In this document: piece by piece, positions 8,391 through 17,791 of the stretch | Numbering within the stretch: the stretch's first letter is position 1 | Layout of the letters: each line of letters opens with the position of its first letter | From: an uncultured bacterium | GTDB taxonomy: Bacteria > Verrucomicrobiota > Kiritimatiellia > RFP12 > UBA1067 | DNA length: 51,620 nucleotides | Reading direction: 5' to 3' | NCBI GenBank assembly: GCA_902799715.1 | Contig: CADCBS010000003.1 | Span: 1 to 51,620, forward strand | Program-made: the position numbers and the translations under genes | Notes under the pieces: model-generated | What the model saw: the letters and a program-made list of their open reading frames with translations, nothing else | Told to the model about the DNA's origin: nothing | The model's database searches: none

Positions 8391-11270
8391 ATGGCAAGGG
8401 ACATAGAGATTTCATGCGCGCGGGTGCACAACCTGCGCGATGTTTCTTTGACGATACCGGGCAATTCGCTCACCGTGGTGACGGGGCTTTCCGGATCGGG
8501 GAAATCGTCGCTCGCGTTCGACACTCTCTACGCCGAAGGCCAGCGCAGGTACGTGGAGTCGCTAAGCGCCTACGCGCGGCAGTTCCTGGACCAGATGCAG
8601 AAGCCCGACGTGGAGCACATCGAGGGCCTTTCGCCCGCCATCGCAATCGAGCAGCGCACCACCGGCGGCAATCCGCGCTCTATCGTGGCCACCGTCACGG
8701 AGATACACGACTACCTGCGCCTGCTCTACGGCTCGATCGGCGTGCCACACTGCCCCAAGTGCGGCAGGCCCGTGCGCAGGCAGTCCGCCGAGCAGATCGT
8801 GGAGACGCTGCTGAAGCGCCCCGAAGGCGCGAAGATCGTCCTGTGCGCGCCGATAGTGCGCGGGCGCAAGGGCCGCCACGAAAAGGTTTTCGAGGATTTG
8901 AAGTCGCAGGGCTTCGTGCGCATGCGCGTTGACGGCGAAATGTTTTCCGTGGACGAGCCGCCTTCGCTGGACAAGAACAAGAACCATTCGATAGACGCCG
9001 TGGTGGACCGCCTGGCCGTGGCGCCGGGCCCGCACTTCCGCACCCGCCTCACCGACTCCGTGGAGCTGGGGCTGAAGACCGGCGGCGGGCTGGTGTCCGC
9101 CGTCGAGGACGGCGTGGAGACCGTCTTCAGCGAAAAGAACTCGTGCCCGGACTGCGGCATATCCTTCGAGGAGCTGAAGCCGCGCTCGTTCTCGTTCAAC
9201 TCCCCGTTCGGCGCGTGCCCGAAATGCGCCGGCCTCGGCTCGATATACTTTTTCGACGAAGACCTCGTGGTGCCCGACAAGTCCCTGCCCCTCCGCGAGT
9301 GCATCCATCCGTGGCGGCGCGCGGGGCACATGGCGATCCTGTACTACAAGGAGGTCCTTTCCCATATCGCGAAGCAGTACCGCGTAAGCCTGGACACGCC
9401 CTACGAAAAGCTTCCGGAGTCTTTCCGGCACGGTCTGATGCACGGGTTCGACGATCCGCTCGTCCTGCCGTGGCGGCGCGAGGACAAGCCCTTCGCCGGC
9501 GTTCTGGACTCGGTGAAGCGGATGATGGAGAACGCCGAAAGCGACGAGCGCCGCGAGAAGTTCGAGGCGTACCAGAGCTACCGCCCCTGCCCGGAATGCC
9601 ACGGCGCCAGGCTGAAGCCCGAATCGCGCGCCGCCACCGTCGCGGGACGGACGATCGTGGATGTCATGGCGATGCCAGTGTCGAAGAGCCTGCGGTTCTT
9701 CGAGGAGCTGCCCCTCTCCCCCGGCGACGCCAAGATCGCGAAGGACATCCTGAAGGAGACGGTGAAGCGCCTGCGCTTCCTGAACGACGTGGGGCTCGAC
9801 TACCTCTCGCTCGACCGCCCGTCGTCCACGCTTTCCGGCGGCGAGATGCAGCGCATCCGCCTCGCCACGCAGATCGGCTCCGGGCTCACCGGCGTGATGT
9901 ACGTGCTGGACGAGCCTACGATCGGGCTGCACCCGCGCGACAACGAACGGCTCGTCGCGATGCTCAAGACTCTGCGCGACCGCGGCAACACCGTGATCGT
10001 AGTGGAGCACGACGAAGAGATGATGCGCGCGGCGGACTACATAGTGGACATGGGTCCGCGCGCCGGCGTGGAAGGCGGCCGCGTGATGTACGCGGGGCCC
10101 TTCCCCGGCCTCGCCGCCGCCGACACCCTTACGTCCGACTACCTGAACGGGCGCAAAAGCGTGGTCCCCGAAGGCCTCGTGCGCGTGAAGCCCGGCAGAC
10201 GCCGCCTCGTCCTGTCCGGCGCGTGCGAACACAACCTGCGCGACGTCACGCTCGAAATCCCCCTCGGCTGCTTCACCGCCGTGACCGGCGTCTCCGGCTC
10301 CGGCAAGTCCACGCTCATACGCGAAACGCTGAAGAAGGAGCTGGCCCGCCGCCTGAACGGCGCGAAGGAGAAGCCCGGCCGGTTCAAGAAGCTGACCGGC
10401 GACGGCGACATCGACAAGATAATCGAAATCGACCAGTCCCCGATAGGACGCACCCCGCGCTCCAACCCGGCGACGTACGTGGGGTTCTTCTCCGACATCC
10501 GCGAGCTTTTCTCCAAGACCGAGGCCGCGCGCGCGCGCGGCTACACGCCGGGACGGTTCTCGTTCAACATGAAAGGCGGCCGCTGCGAAGTGTGCGGCGG
10601 CGACGGCGTGCGCAAACTCGAAATGTCCTTCCTGCCGGACGTCTACGTCACGTGCGAGCAGTGCGGCGGCCGGCGCTTCAACAAGGAGACGCTCGAGGCG
10701 ACGTACGGCGGAAAGTCGATCGCCGACGTGCTCGACATGTCCGTGTCCGAGGCGCTGGAGTTCTTCGCGCGCGTCCCGCGCCTCGCTTCGAAGCTCCAGA
10801 CTCTCGCGGACGTCGGCCTGGGCTACATAAAGCTGGGCCAGCCCGCCACCACGCTCTCCGGCGGCGAGGCGCAGCGCATAAAGCTGGCCACGGAACTTTC
10901 CCGCCGCGGAACCGGACGCACGCTGTACCTTCTCGACGAACCCACGACAGGCCTCCATTTCGACGACGTGGCGAAACTGATGCGCCTGCTTCTGCGCCTG
11001 CGCGGCGACGGCGGCGGCAACACGGTCGTGGTGATCGAGCACAACACCGACGTGATGAAATGCGCCGACTGGATCGTGGACCTCGGCCCGGGCGGCGGCG
11101 ACGCCGGCGGCAGGATCGTCGCCGCCGGCACGCCGGAGGAGATCGCCGCCAATCCCGCATCCGTCACGGGACGCTACCTCCAGGACCTTCTGCAAGGGAA
11201 TGCAACGCCAGCGACACCCGCAAAGCGCCGGACGGCGCGCAAGGAAAGGAAAAAACGCAATGAGCCGTGA
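8391..11270 (+). CDS. uvrA: Excinuclease ABC subunit A
   Basis: 959 residues, slightly longer than the usual ~940. Tandem ABC ATPase domains: Walker A GLSGSGKSS near residue 32 and GVSGSGKST near 633, with LSGGE signatures in both halves. Zinc-binding CxxC pairs lie in both halves, including the CEVCGGDG...CEQCGG module. It recognises helix-distorting DNA damage and loads UvrB in nucleotide excision repair. The usual TTSHNPRSTVGTVTEI stretch reads TTGGNPRSIVATVTEI here. The C-terminus has a basic tail (RKERKKR). The start at 8391 follows the preceding stop by 11 bases; the frame stays open further upstream, but the family N-terminus begins here. Confidence 0.97.
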   Translation: MARDIEISCARVHNLRDVSLTIPGNSLTVVTGLSGSGKSSLAFDTLYAEGQRRYVESLSAYARQFLDQMQKPDVEHIEGLSPAIAIEQRTTGGNPRSIVATVTEIHDYLRLLYGSIGVPHCPKCGRPVRRQSAEQIVETLLKRPEGAKIVLCAPIVRGRKGRHEKVFEDLKSQGFVRMRVDGEMFSVDEPPSLDKNKNHSIDAVVDRLAVAPGPHFRTRLTDSVELGLKTGGGLVSAVEDGVETVFSEKNSCPDCGISFEELKPRSFSFNSPFGACPKCAGLGSIYFFDEDLVVPDKSLPLRECIHPWRRAGHMAILYYKEVLSHIAKQYRVSLDTPYEKLPESFRHGLMHGFDDPLVLPWRREDKPFAGVLDSVKRMMENAESDERREKFEAYQSYRPCPECHGARLKPESRAATVAGRTIVDVMAMPVSKSLRFFEELPLSPGDAKIAKDILKETVKRLRFLNDVGLDYLSLDRPSSTLSGGEMQRIRLATQIGSGLTGVMYVLDEPTIGLHPRDNERLVAMLKTLRDRGNTVIVVEHDEEMMRAADYIVDMGPRAGVEGGRVMYAGPFPGLAAADTLTSDYLNGRKSVVPEGLVRVKPGRRRLVLSGACEHNLRDVTLEIPLGCFTAVTGVSGSGKSTLIRETLKKELARRLNGAKEKPGRFKKLTGDGDIDKIIEIDQSPIGRTPRSNPATYVGFFSDIRELFSKTEAARARGYTPGRFSFNMKGGRCEVCGGDGVRKLEMSFLPDVYVTCEQCGGRRFNKETLEATYGGKSIADVLDMSVSEALEFFARVPRLASKLQTLADVGLGYIKLGQPATTLSGGEAQRIKLATELSRRGTGRTLYLLDEPTTGLHFDDVAKLMRLLLRLRGDGGGNTVVVIEHNTDVMKCADWIVDLGPGGGDAGGRIVAAGTPEEIAANPASVTGRYLQDLLQGNATPATPAKRRTARKERKKRNEP

Positions 11271-12630
11271 CGACACGCCGTACAAGACGTACCTGGCCGA
11301 AGACGAACTGCCGTGCGCATGGTACAACATGCGCGCCGACATGGCGCAAAAGCCCGCGCCGCTGCTGAACCCGGCCACGCTGGAGCCGGTGACGGCTGAA
11401 GAGCTGGAGCGCGTGTTCTGCACGGAGCTGGTGAAGCAGGAGCTTGACGACACCACGCCGTACGTACCGATCCCGGACGAGGTGATGCGGTTCTACAGGA
11501 TGTTCCGCCCGTCGCCGCTCGTGCGCGCGTACTTCCTCGAAAAGGCGCTCGGCACGCCCGCGCGCATATACTACAAATTCGAAGGCAACAACACCTCCGG
11601 CAGCCACAAGCTCAACAGCGCCGTGGCCCAGGCGTACTACGCCAAAAAGCAGGGCCTGAAGGGCGTGACGACCGAAACTGGCGCCGGCCAGTGGGGCACC
11701 GCGCTTTCGATGGCGTGCGCGTTCTTCGGGCTCGACTGCCAGGTGTACATGGTGAAATGCTCGTACGAGCAGAAACCGTTCCGCCGCGAAGTGATGCGCA
11801 CCTACGGCGCGCGCGTAACGCCGTCGCCTTCGATGCTCACCGAAGCCGGGCGCAGGATCAACGCCGAGCATCCCGGCACGACGGGGTCCCTCGGCTGCGC
11901 GATATCGGAAGCCGTGGAGGCCGCGGTCTCGCAGGAAGGCTACCGCTACGTGCTGGGGTCGGTCCTCGCGCAGGTCCTGCTGCACCAGTCCATTATCGGC
12001 CTTGAGGCCAAGGCCGCGTTCGACAAGATCGGCGACAGCCCCGACGTGGTGATCGGATGCGCCGGCGGCGGGTCGAACCTCGGCGGGCTGATCGCGCCGT
12101 TCATGGGCGAAAAGCTGCGCGGCGAATGCGACCGCCGGTTCGTCGCCGTCGAGCCGGCCAGCTGCCCGTCCTTCACCCGCGGGCGCTACGCGTACGATTT
12201 CTGCGACACGGCCAAGGTTTGCCCGCTGCAGAAGATGTACACGCTCGGAAGCGGCTTCATGCCGTCCGCGAACCACGCCGGCGGCCTGCGCTACCACGGC
12301 ATGAGCGCCACGCTCAGCGAACTTTACAGCCAGAAGGCGATGGAGGCCGTCGCCGTGGAGCAGACGTCCGTGTTCGAGGCCGCGCGCATGTTCGCCCGCA
12401 CCGAAGGCATCCTGCCCGCGCCGGAATCGAGCCACGCGATACGCGCGACGATCGACGAAGCGCTGCGCTGCAAGAGCGAGGGCCGCGAAGAGTGCATCCT
12501 TTTCGGGCTCACCGGCACCGGCTATTTCGACATGACCGCGTACCAGAAGTTCAACGACGGCGAAATGTCCGACACCGTGCCGACAGACGCCGAGCTGGAA
12601 GCGAACTTCGCGCAGCTCCCCAAGGTGTGA
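11260..12630 (+). CDS. TrpB2-type tryptophan synthase beta chain
   Basis: 456 residues, the length of the TrpB2 branch rather than the ~400 of classical TrpB. The PLP lysine lies in NTSGSHKLNSA near residue 117, the catalytic ETGAGQWG segment follows, and the PLP-phosphate loop is GCAGGGSNLGG. It would condense indole with serine (or a related substrate) to make tryptophan, and TrpB2 proteins often act without TrpA; no trp gene is nearby. The start overlaps the end of uvrA by 11 bases, with an AAGGAAAGGAAAA ribosome-binding region inside uvrA. Confidence 0.9.
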   Translation: MSRDDTPYKTYLAEDELPCAWYNMRADMAQKPAPLLNPATLEPVTAEELERVFCTELVKQELDDTTPYVPIPDEVMRFYRMFRPSPLVRAYFLEKALGTPARIYYKFEGNNTSGSHKLNSAVAQAYYAKKQGLKGVTTETGAGQWGTALSMACAFFGLDCQVYMVKCSYEQKPFRREVMRTYGARVTPSPSMLTEAGRRINAEHPGTTGSLGCAISEAVEAAVSQEGYRYVLGSVLAQVLLHQSIIGLEAKAAFDKIGDSPDVVIGCAGGGSNLGGLIAPFMGEKLRGECDRRFVAVEPASCPSFTRGRYAYDFCDTAKVCPLQKMYTLGSGFMPSANHAGGLRYHGMSATLSELYSQKAMEAVAVEQTSVFEAARMFARTEGILPAPESSHAIRATIDEALRCKSEGREECILFGLTGTGYFDMTAYQKFNDGEMSDTVPTDAELEANFAQLPKV

Positions 12631-12651
12631 GCGCCGCCGCCCGCCGCCCGC

Positions 12652-12670
12652 CCTGCGGAAGATCCGCAGG
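12652..12670. terminator. Hairpin between convergent trpB2-like and symporter genes
   Basis: CCTGCGGA and TCCGCAGG form a perfect 8-bp stem with an AGA loop between two convergent genes. There is no T-tract, so it would be a weak, two-way terminator. Confidence 0.4.
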
Positions 12671-12697
12671 CGGCGCGCCGGCGGGGCCGCCGGGCCG

Positions 12698-14257
12698 TCA
12701 CTCGCCCAGGTCGTTCTTCGCCGTCGTCTGGCGGGTCTTTTCGTAGCAGGCGAAGAGCGCGTCTATGAAGCGCTGGTCGGGCGCTTTCGTGACAAAGCTC
12801 ACCGCCGGGACTATCGCCAGCCCGGCCAGCATAGCGATCGCGCCGGCGTTGATGGGCGAGCGCAGGATCTCCGGCAGCGACTGGCGGAAGAGCATGTTTG
12901 CGATCATCAGCCCCGAACCGAACGCGAACGACGCCCAGCAGGCGGCTTTCGTGGTCCGTTTCCAGTACAGGGAGTAGAGGAACGGCGCCAGGAAGCTGCC
13001 TGCGAGCGCGCCCCACGATATGCCCATCAGCTGCGCGATGAAATCCAGCCCGCCTTTGTACTGCACCGTGGCTATCGCGCCGGATATCGCTATGAACACG
13101 ACCACGAACACGCGGATCGCCAGCACTTCGGATTTCGGCGACATCTTCTTCCAGCACGTCTCTTTCACGAAGTCGCTCGTCAGCGTGGAGCTGGACGTTA
13201 TGACGAGCGACGAAAGCGTGGACATCGAAGCCGAAAGCACGAGGATGACCGTAAGCGCGATCAGCCACGGCCCGAGGTTGGAGAGCATCGCGGGCACGAT
13301 GGCGTCGAACCCGCCGGCCGGCGCGAGCGCGCCGCCTTTCTCCACCACGCCGATCTCGTCCGCGAACAGCCGCCCGAACCCGCCGAGGAAGTAGCATCCT
13401 CCGGCTATCACGAACGCGAACAGCGTGGAGATCACCGTGCCTTTGCGGATCGCGTCCTCGTTCGATATCGCGTAGAACTTCTGCACCATCTGCGGCAGGC
13501 CCCACGTGCCGAGCGAAGTCAGGATCACCACGAACAGGAGGTTCAGCGGATCCGGCCCGAAGAACGACGTGAACACGCCGGGCGACGTCGACACGCCCGG
13601 GTCGGAGACGCGCGCCAGGCCGTCCACCGCGGCGGAGAACCCGCCCTTGGCGGACAGCACGGCCGCTATCACGGCCACGAGGCCGCCGAGCATTATCAGG
13701 CCCTGGATGAAGTCGTTCACCGCGGTGGCCAGATATCCGCCCGCGATGACGTATATCGCGGTCAGCACGGACATCAGCACGATGCACAGCGTGTAGTCTA
13801 TCGAAAACGCCATGCCGAACAGGCGCGAAAGTCCGTTGTAGAGCGACGCGGTGTACGGCACCAGGAACACGAAGATTATCGCGGAGGCGACAAGTTTCAG
13901 GGCCTTGGAGTCGCCGAACCGCTTGCCGAAGAACTCCGGCATCGTGGCGGAGTCGAGATGCTGCGTGAGCAGGCGCGTGCGCCGCCCGAGCACCGTCCAC
14001 GCGAGAAGCGATCCTATGAGCGCGTTCCCTATGCCTGCCCATGTGGCGGATATGCCGTAGCGCCAGCCGAACTGCCCGGCGTAGCCCACGAACACCACGG
14101 CGGAGAAGTAGCTCGTGCCGTAGGCGAACGCCGTGAGCCACGCCCCCACGGAGCGGCCGCCGAGGACGAATCCGTCGACAGACCCCGCGCGGCGGCGGCA
14201 TTTGAACCCTATCAGCAGAAGAACCGCGAAGTACGCGGCGAGCAATGCGATTTTCAT
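12698..14257 (-). CDS. Sodium:solute symporter (SSS family)
   Basis: 519 residues with about 13 hydrophobic helices, matching SSS transporters such as PutP and PanF. The N-terminus (MKIALLAAYFAVLLLIGF) begins in the membrane. The segment SVDGFVLGGRSVGAWLTAFAYGTSYFS is the typical first loop and helix 2, and GTWGLPQMVQKFYAI is a family hallmark. It imports an organic solute by sodium coupling; the substrate cannot be read from the sequence. The ATG at 14257 was chosen because it begins at the first helix; an upstream in-frame ATG at 14305 would lie ahead of the promoter box. Confidence 0.9.
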   Translation of the reverse strand: MKIALLAAYFAVLLLIGFKCRRRAGSVDGFVLGGRSVGAWLTAFAYGTSYFSAVVFVGYAGQFGWRYGISATWAGIGNALIGSLLAWTVLGRRTRLLTQHLDSATMPEFFGKRFGDSKALKLVASAIIFVFLVPYTASLYNGLSRLFGMAFSIDYTLCIVLMSVLTAIYVIAGGYLATAVNDFIQGLIMLGGLVAVIAAVLSAKGGFSAAVDGLARVSDPGVSTSPGVFTSFFGPDPLNLLFVVILTSLGTWGLPQMVQKFYAISNEDAIRKGTVISTLFAFVIAGGCYFLGGFGRLFADEIGVVEKGGALAPAGGFDAIVPAMLSNLGPWLIALTVILVLSASMSTLSSLVITSSSTLTSDFVKETCWKKMSPKSEVLAIRVFVVVFIAISGAIATVQYKGGLDFIAQLMGISWGALAGSFLAPFLYSLYWKRTTKAACWASFAFGSGLMIANMLFRQSLPEILRSPINAGAIAMLAGLAIVPAVSFVTKAPDQRFIDALFACYEKTRQTTAKNDLGE

Positions 14258-14295
14258 CCGGTTTCCCGTCTTTCGTTTGTTTTCGTGTTGCGCGC

Positions 14296-14303
14296 AGTAT
14301 ACC
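14296..14303 (-). promoter_or_regulatory. -10 box of the symporter gene
   Basis: GGTATACT on the minus strand (14303-14296), the same form as at other starts in this window. It leaves a leader of about 32 bases. No good -35 is visible. Confidence 0.5.
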
Positions 14304-14323
14304 AAAAACCGCGCCTCTTGCGG

Positions 14324-14340
14324 GGGCGCGCCGCGCGCCC
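14324..14340 (-). terminator. Possible terminator after the metallophosphoesterase gene
   Basis: GGGCGCG and CGCGCCC form a 7-bp GC stem with a 3-base loop, 8 bases beyond the end of the phosphoesterase gene. On the minus strand a TTTTT run occurs further on, at about 14308-14304, too far to be a canonical tract. Confidence 0.3.
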
Positions 14341-14347
14341 GGATCCG

Positions 14348-15541
14348 CTACGCGCGGCGCAGCGTGAGGAGCGAAATCTCCGGCGCAACGCCGAAGCGCG
14401 ACGGGAATCCCGCCCACTGCCCGGTGCCGGCGTTCACGTAGAGCGTCATGCCGCATTCGCGGTAGACCCCGCGCACGTGCCCTTCGTTGGCGAGGGCCAC
14501 TATGCGGTCCATCCCGACAGCCGCGCCGCCGTGCGTGTGGCCCGACAGCTGCAGCCGCATTCCGTGCGAAGCGTGCTCTTCCATGCGTATCGGGCGGTGC
14601 GCCAGCAGGATGCGGAACGCGCCCGCCGGAACGTCCCGGCGCCGCGCGGCCGGGCCGATGTCGCTCGACAGCCCCGCCAGCTCCGCGGCCGGGTCGTTTT
14701 CGCCGAAAAGCGCGATGGCGCCGCCGCCGCGCCGGATTGCGCGCACGGAATCCTCTATCATGTCGATGCCGCATTCGCCGAACACCCTGCGCCACTCGCC
14801 GTAGCCCGAATAGTATTCGTGGTTGCCGGTGCATCCGAAAACCCCGTCGCGCGCACGCAGCCCGGCCAGCGGGCGCACGTCCTCCATGCGCCTGTCCGTC
14901 CGCCCGTCCACGATGTCGCCGGTGATCGCCACGAGGTCCGGACGGAGCGTGCAGGCCAGCCTGGCGATTCCCGCCGTGCGGTCGGCGCGCGCGGCGGCGC
15001 TTATGTGGAGATCGGACAGCTGGACGATGCGGTATCCGTCGAACTCGGGCGGCAGGTCCGGGAATTCCAGCGTCGTCTCCTTCACGTCTGGCAGCCGCGT
15101 CCCTTCGTGCACGCCGCACAGGGAAATCCCGGCCGAGCCGAACGCCAGCGCGCCCGCCACGAACCGCCTGCGCGTGCACACGTCCGCGCCGCGCCCCGGC
15201 ACTCCTCCTTCGCGGCCCTGCGGCGCGGCCTGCGCGGTCCGCCGGCGCCGGATGCGCCCCGCGGCCGCGTCCCACGCCGCCCAGGCGACGCCGCCCGCGG
15301 CGAGGAAGATCGTCGCGCCGTACACTGCCGACATCGCCAGTATGGCGGCGGCCGGCAGCTCCGGCACGAAGGCGTTGCCGCCGAAGACGGCGTACCACGT
15401 GAATTTCATCGCGCCGGCCGCCAGCAGCACGCCCGCGAACGCCCGCCATCCGCGCGAAAGCACGGCCCTGCGCACCACGGTCCTGTACGCCACGAGCGCG
15501 CAGAGCGGCCCGGCCGAGATGAACACTATCCTGAAAAGCAT
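14348..15541 (-). CDS. Membrane-anchored metallophosphoesterase (YkuE-like)
   Basis: 397 residues. The first ~110 residues hold about four hydrophobic segments. A calcineurin-type phosphoesterase domain follows: IVQLSDLHIS (metal-binding Asp and His), AITGDIVDGR, CTGNHEYYSG, LLAHRP and LSGHTHGG give the full set of two-metal ligands. Such enzymes hydrolyse phosphoesters at the membrane; YkuE relatives have been linked to UDP-sugar or lipid-linked substrates. The start at 15541 is favoured because a -10 box ends 6 bases upstream. Confidence 0.88.
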   Translation of the reverse strand: MLFRIVFISAGPLCALVAYRTVVRRAVLSRGWRAFAGVLLAAGAMKFTWYAVFGGNAFVPELPAAAILAMSAVYGATIFLAAGGVAWAAWDAAAGRIRRRRTAQAAPQGREGGVPGRGADVCTRRRFVAGALAFGSAGISLCGVHEGTRLPDVKETTLEFPDLPPEFDGYRIVQLSDLHISAAARADRTAGIARLACTLRPDLVAITGDIVDGRTDRRMEDVRPLAGLRARDGVFGCTGNHEYYSGYGEWRRVFGECGIDMIEDSVRAIRRGGGAIALFGENDPAAELAGLSSDIGPAARRRDVPAGAFRILLAHRPIRMEEHASHGMRLQLSGHTHGGAAVGMDRIVALANEGHVRGVYRECGMTLYVNAGTGQWAGFPSRFGVAPEISLLTLRRA

Positions 15542-15547
15542 GGGGAA

Positions 15548-15555
15548 AGTCTACC
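15548..15555 (-). promoter_or_regulatory. -10 box of the metallophosphoesterase gene
   Basis: GGTAGACT on the minus strand (15555-15548), with exactly 6 bases between the box and the ATG at 15541, the same geometry as the kinase gene. This implies a leaderless transcript. Confidence 0.5.
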
Positions 15556-15643
15556 ACGATTCCCTTCAGCGTGCCATATCGCGTCAGCCGGAACGCGCGG
15601 ACGCATCTTTTTTCTCCGGGCCGCGCAACAACGCGGCGGATGT

Positions 15644-15651
15644 GGTATACT
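15644..15651 (+). promoter_or_regulatory. -10 box driving the argF-to-tsaE operon
   Basis: GGTATACT lies 28 bases before the argF ATG. No clear -35 is seen at 16-18 bases upstream. It is the only promoter-like site between the divergent phosphoesterase and argF genes. Confidence 0.5.
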
Positions 15652-15679
15652 TTGCCGCAAAGAAAGGTTTGAACTCCAA

Positions 15680-16684
15680 ATGCTTACATGGTTGCCCGAA
15701 CTCAAAGACCGTTCGCTGATGAGACTCGCGTCGCTGACCGACGCTGAAATGCTGAACCTCGTCGATCTCGCCGCGCAGCTGAAGGCGCGCAGGCGCGCAG
15801 GCGTGCGCGGCGACCTGCTGCACCGCAGGCAGATCGCGCTCATTTTCGAGAAGTCCTCCACGCGCACGCGCAACTCCGCCGTCATCGCCGCACGCGACGA
15901 AGGCGGCGACGCGGAGTACCTGACCCGCCCCGACATCCATTTCGGCAAGAAAGAATCGGTGAAGGACACCGCGCGCGTCCTCGGCAGGATCTACGACGGC
16001 ATACTCTTCCGCGGATTCGCCCAGCAGACCGTCGAAGAGCTGCGGGAGTATTCCGGCGTTCCGGTGTGGAACGGCCTCACGGACGATTTCCACCCCACGC
16101 AGATACTGGCCGACCTTCTTACGATGAAAGAGAGCTTCGGAACCCTCGAGGGGCTTTCCGTGGCGTATGTCGGCGACGGGCGCAACAACGTGGCGAACTC
16201 GCTGATGCACGGCTGCGCCAAGGCGGGGATCGGCTACACCTGCTGCGCGCCCGCCGCGCTGCGCCCCGACGAAAAGATGCTCGCCGAGGCCGAGGAGATC
16301 GCCCGGCGCAACGGATCGCCGGTGCGCGTTTGCGAAGACCCGAAGGAAGGCGTGCGCGGAGCCAACGTGATCTACACCGACGTGTGGGTTTCGATGGGCG
16401 AAGAGGCCAAGACCGAAGAGCGCATCAGGATGCTGCGCCCCTACCGCGTGGACATGGATCTCATGCGCGCCACGGGGAACGCGGACGGCAGGCTGATATT
16501 CCTGCACTGCCTGCCGGCGTTCCACGACAGCTCCACCGAAGCCACGCGCGAGACCGGCGCCCTCGAAGTGACCGACGAAGTCTTCGAATCGAAATACTCC
16601 AAGGTGTTCGACGAATCCGAAAACAGGATGCACACGATAAAGGCGCTGTTCGTGTCGGCGCTCAACTCCAGAGAGGCGGTGTGA
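15680..16684 (+). CDS. argF: Ornithine carbamoyltransferase
   Basis: 334 residues, normal for the family. The carbamoyl-phosphate loop FEKSSTRTRNS lies near residue 57, HPTQILADL near 139, and the ornithine/catalytic motif HCLPAFHD near 275. It makes citrulline from ornithine and carbamoyl phosphate in arginine synthesis. The start is set by the AAAGG ribosome-binding site and the family N-terminus. It is separated from pyrB by one base, so two enzymes competing for carbamoyl phosphate are co-expressed. Catabolic use cannot be excluded from the sequence. Confidence 0.93.
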   Translation: MLTWLPELKDRSLMRLASLTDAEMLNLVDLAAQLKARRRAGVRGDLLHRRQIALIFEKSSTRTRNSAVIAARDEGGDAEYLTRPDIHFGKKESVKDTARVLGRIYDGILFRGFAQQTVEELREYSGVPVWNGLTDDFHPTQILADLLTMKESFGTLEGLSVAYVGDGRNNVANSLMHGCAKAGIGYTCCAPAALRPDEKMLAEAEEIARRNGSPVRVCEDPKEGVRGANVIYTDVWVSMGEEAKTEERIRMLRPYRVDMDLMRATGNADGRLIFLHCLPAFHDSSTEATRETGALEVTDEVFESKYSKVFDESENRMHTIKALFVSALNSREAV

Positions 16685-16685
16685 C

Positions 16686-17777
16686 ATGGGCGGCTCCGGG
16701 CGCAGATCCATCACGGACATAGGCTGGGAGGAGTTCCACGCCCTTCCGCTCGAAGAGAAACGGCCATACCTCGAACGCGAGGGCGGCCGCGGCGAGCCGT
16801 TCCACACGCTGTTCGCGCAGCAGTTCGACCGCCCCCTGCTCGAAAGGCTGGCCGCCCTGGCGAACCGCATCCGCTTCATCTCGAAACGCAAGGAAGGCGC
16901 CCTCGCGCTGAAGTCCCTGCTGTGCCACAAGCGCGCGATGCTGTATTTCTCGCAGCCCAGCTCGCGCACGTTCCTGTCGCACCTCGCGGCGTGCCAGATC
17001 CTGGGGCTGACCACGGGATCGGTCCGCGACACGTCGATTTCGTCCGAGTTCAAGGGCGAGTCCAAAGAGGATTCGATACGCACGTTCTCGTCGTACTTCG
17101 ACCTGATAATAATGCGCACGCCCGAACAGGGCCTCGCGGAGAAGATGTCGTGGGAGCTGTCGAACAGCGAACGCCCCGTGCCGATCCTGAACGCCGGCTC
17201 CGGCAAGGACCAGCATCCCACGCAGGCGCTGCTCGACATCTACACACTGCTGCGCTCGTTCGAGGAGAAGGGCGGCCTGCACGACCGCACCGTGGTGTTC
17301 TGCGGCGACCTGCTGCGCGGCCGCACCGTGCACTCGCTTTCGTACCTGCTCACGAACTTCCCGCGCATCCGCCAGGTGTTCGTCGCGCCGCCGCAGCTGC
17401 AGGCCGACGAGTCCACATTCTCGGTGCTCCGCGCAAAGGGCGTGGAGTTCGAGACTTCGGAGAATCTGCGCGAGGCCGTGAAAAGCGCCGACGCCGTGTA
17501 CATGACGCGGATCCAGGACGAGTGGGACGACGCCAAGGGCGACTCCGCCAAGATCGACACGAGCCGCTTCAAGTTCGGCGCCGGGGAGCTTGCGCTCCTT
17601 CCGGAGCACGGCGTGATAATGCACCCGCTTCCGCGCCGCGACGAGATCGCCACGTGCTGCGACCACGACCCGCGCGCCATGTACTGGCGCCAGATGCGCA
17701 ACGGCATGTGGATACGCGCCGCGCTCATAGCGGTGACTTTCGGCTTCGAGGACCAGATAACGGAAATGCCGCTCTGA
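16686..17777 (+). CDS. pyrB: Aspartate carbamoyltransferase catalytic chain (divergent, long form)
   Basis: 363 residues, about 50 longer than classical PyrB because of an N-terminal extension. The carbamoyl-phosphate loop reads FSQPSSRTFLSH near residue 89, where most ATCases have PSTRTRxSF, so one Thr is Ser and the Arg after the core is Phe. HPTQALLDIYT near 177 and HPLPRRDEI near 312 are the standard active-site motifs. It forms carbamoyl aspartate, the first committed step of pyrimidine synthesis. No regulatory chain (pyrI) is adjacent. One base separates it from argF. Confidence 0.87.
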   Translation: MGGSGRRSITDIGWEEFHALPLEEKRPYLEREGGRGEPFHTLFAQQFDRPLLERLAALANRIRFISKRKEGALALKSLLCHKRAMLYFSQPSSRTFLSHLAACQILGLTTGSVRDTSISSEFKGESKEDSIRTFSSYFDLIIMRTPEQGLAEKMSWELSNSERPVPILNAGSGKDQHPTQALLDIYTLLRSFEEKGGLHDRTVVFCGDLLRGRTVHSLSYLLTNFPRIRQVFVAPPQLQADESTFSVLRAKGVEFETSENLREAVKSADAVYMTRIQDEWDDAKGDSAKIDTSRFKFGAGELALLPEHGVIMHPLPRRDEIATCCDHDPRAMYWRQMRNGMWIRAALIAVTFGFEDQITEMPL

Positions 17778-17791
17778 CGGGCGGCGGGGAG

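Noticed and set aside
8562..11456. Long open frame antisense to uvrA
   Set aside because: Same reason: an antisense shadow of a well-conserved gene.
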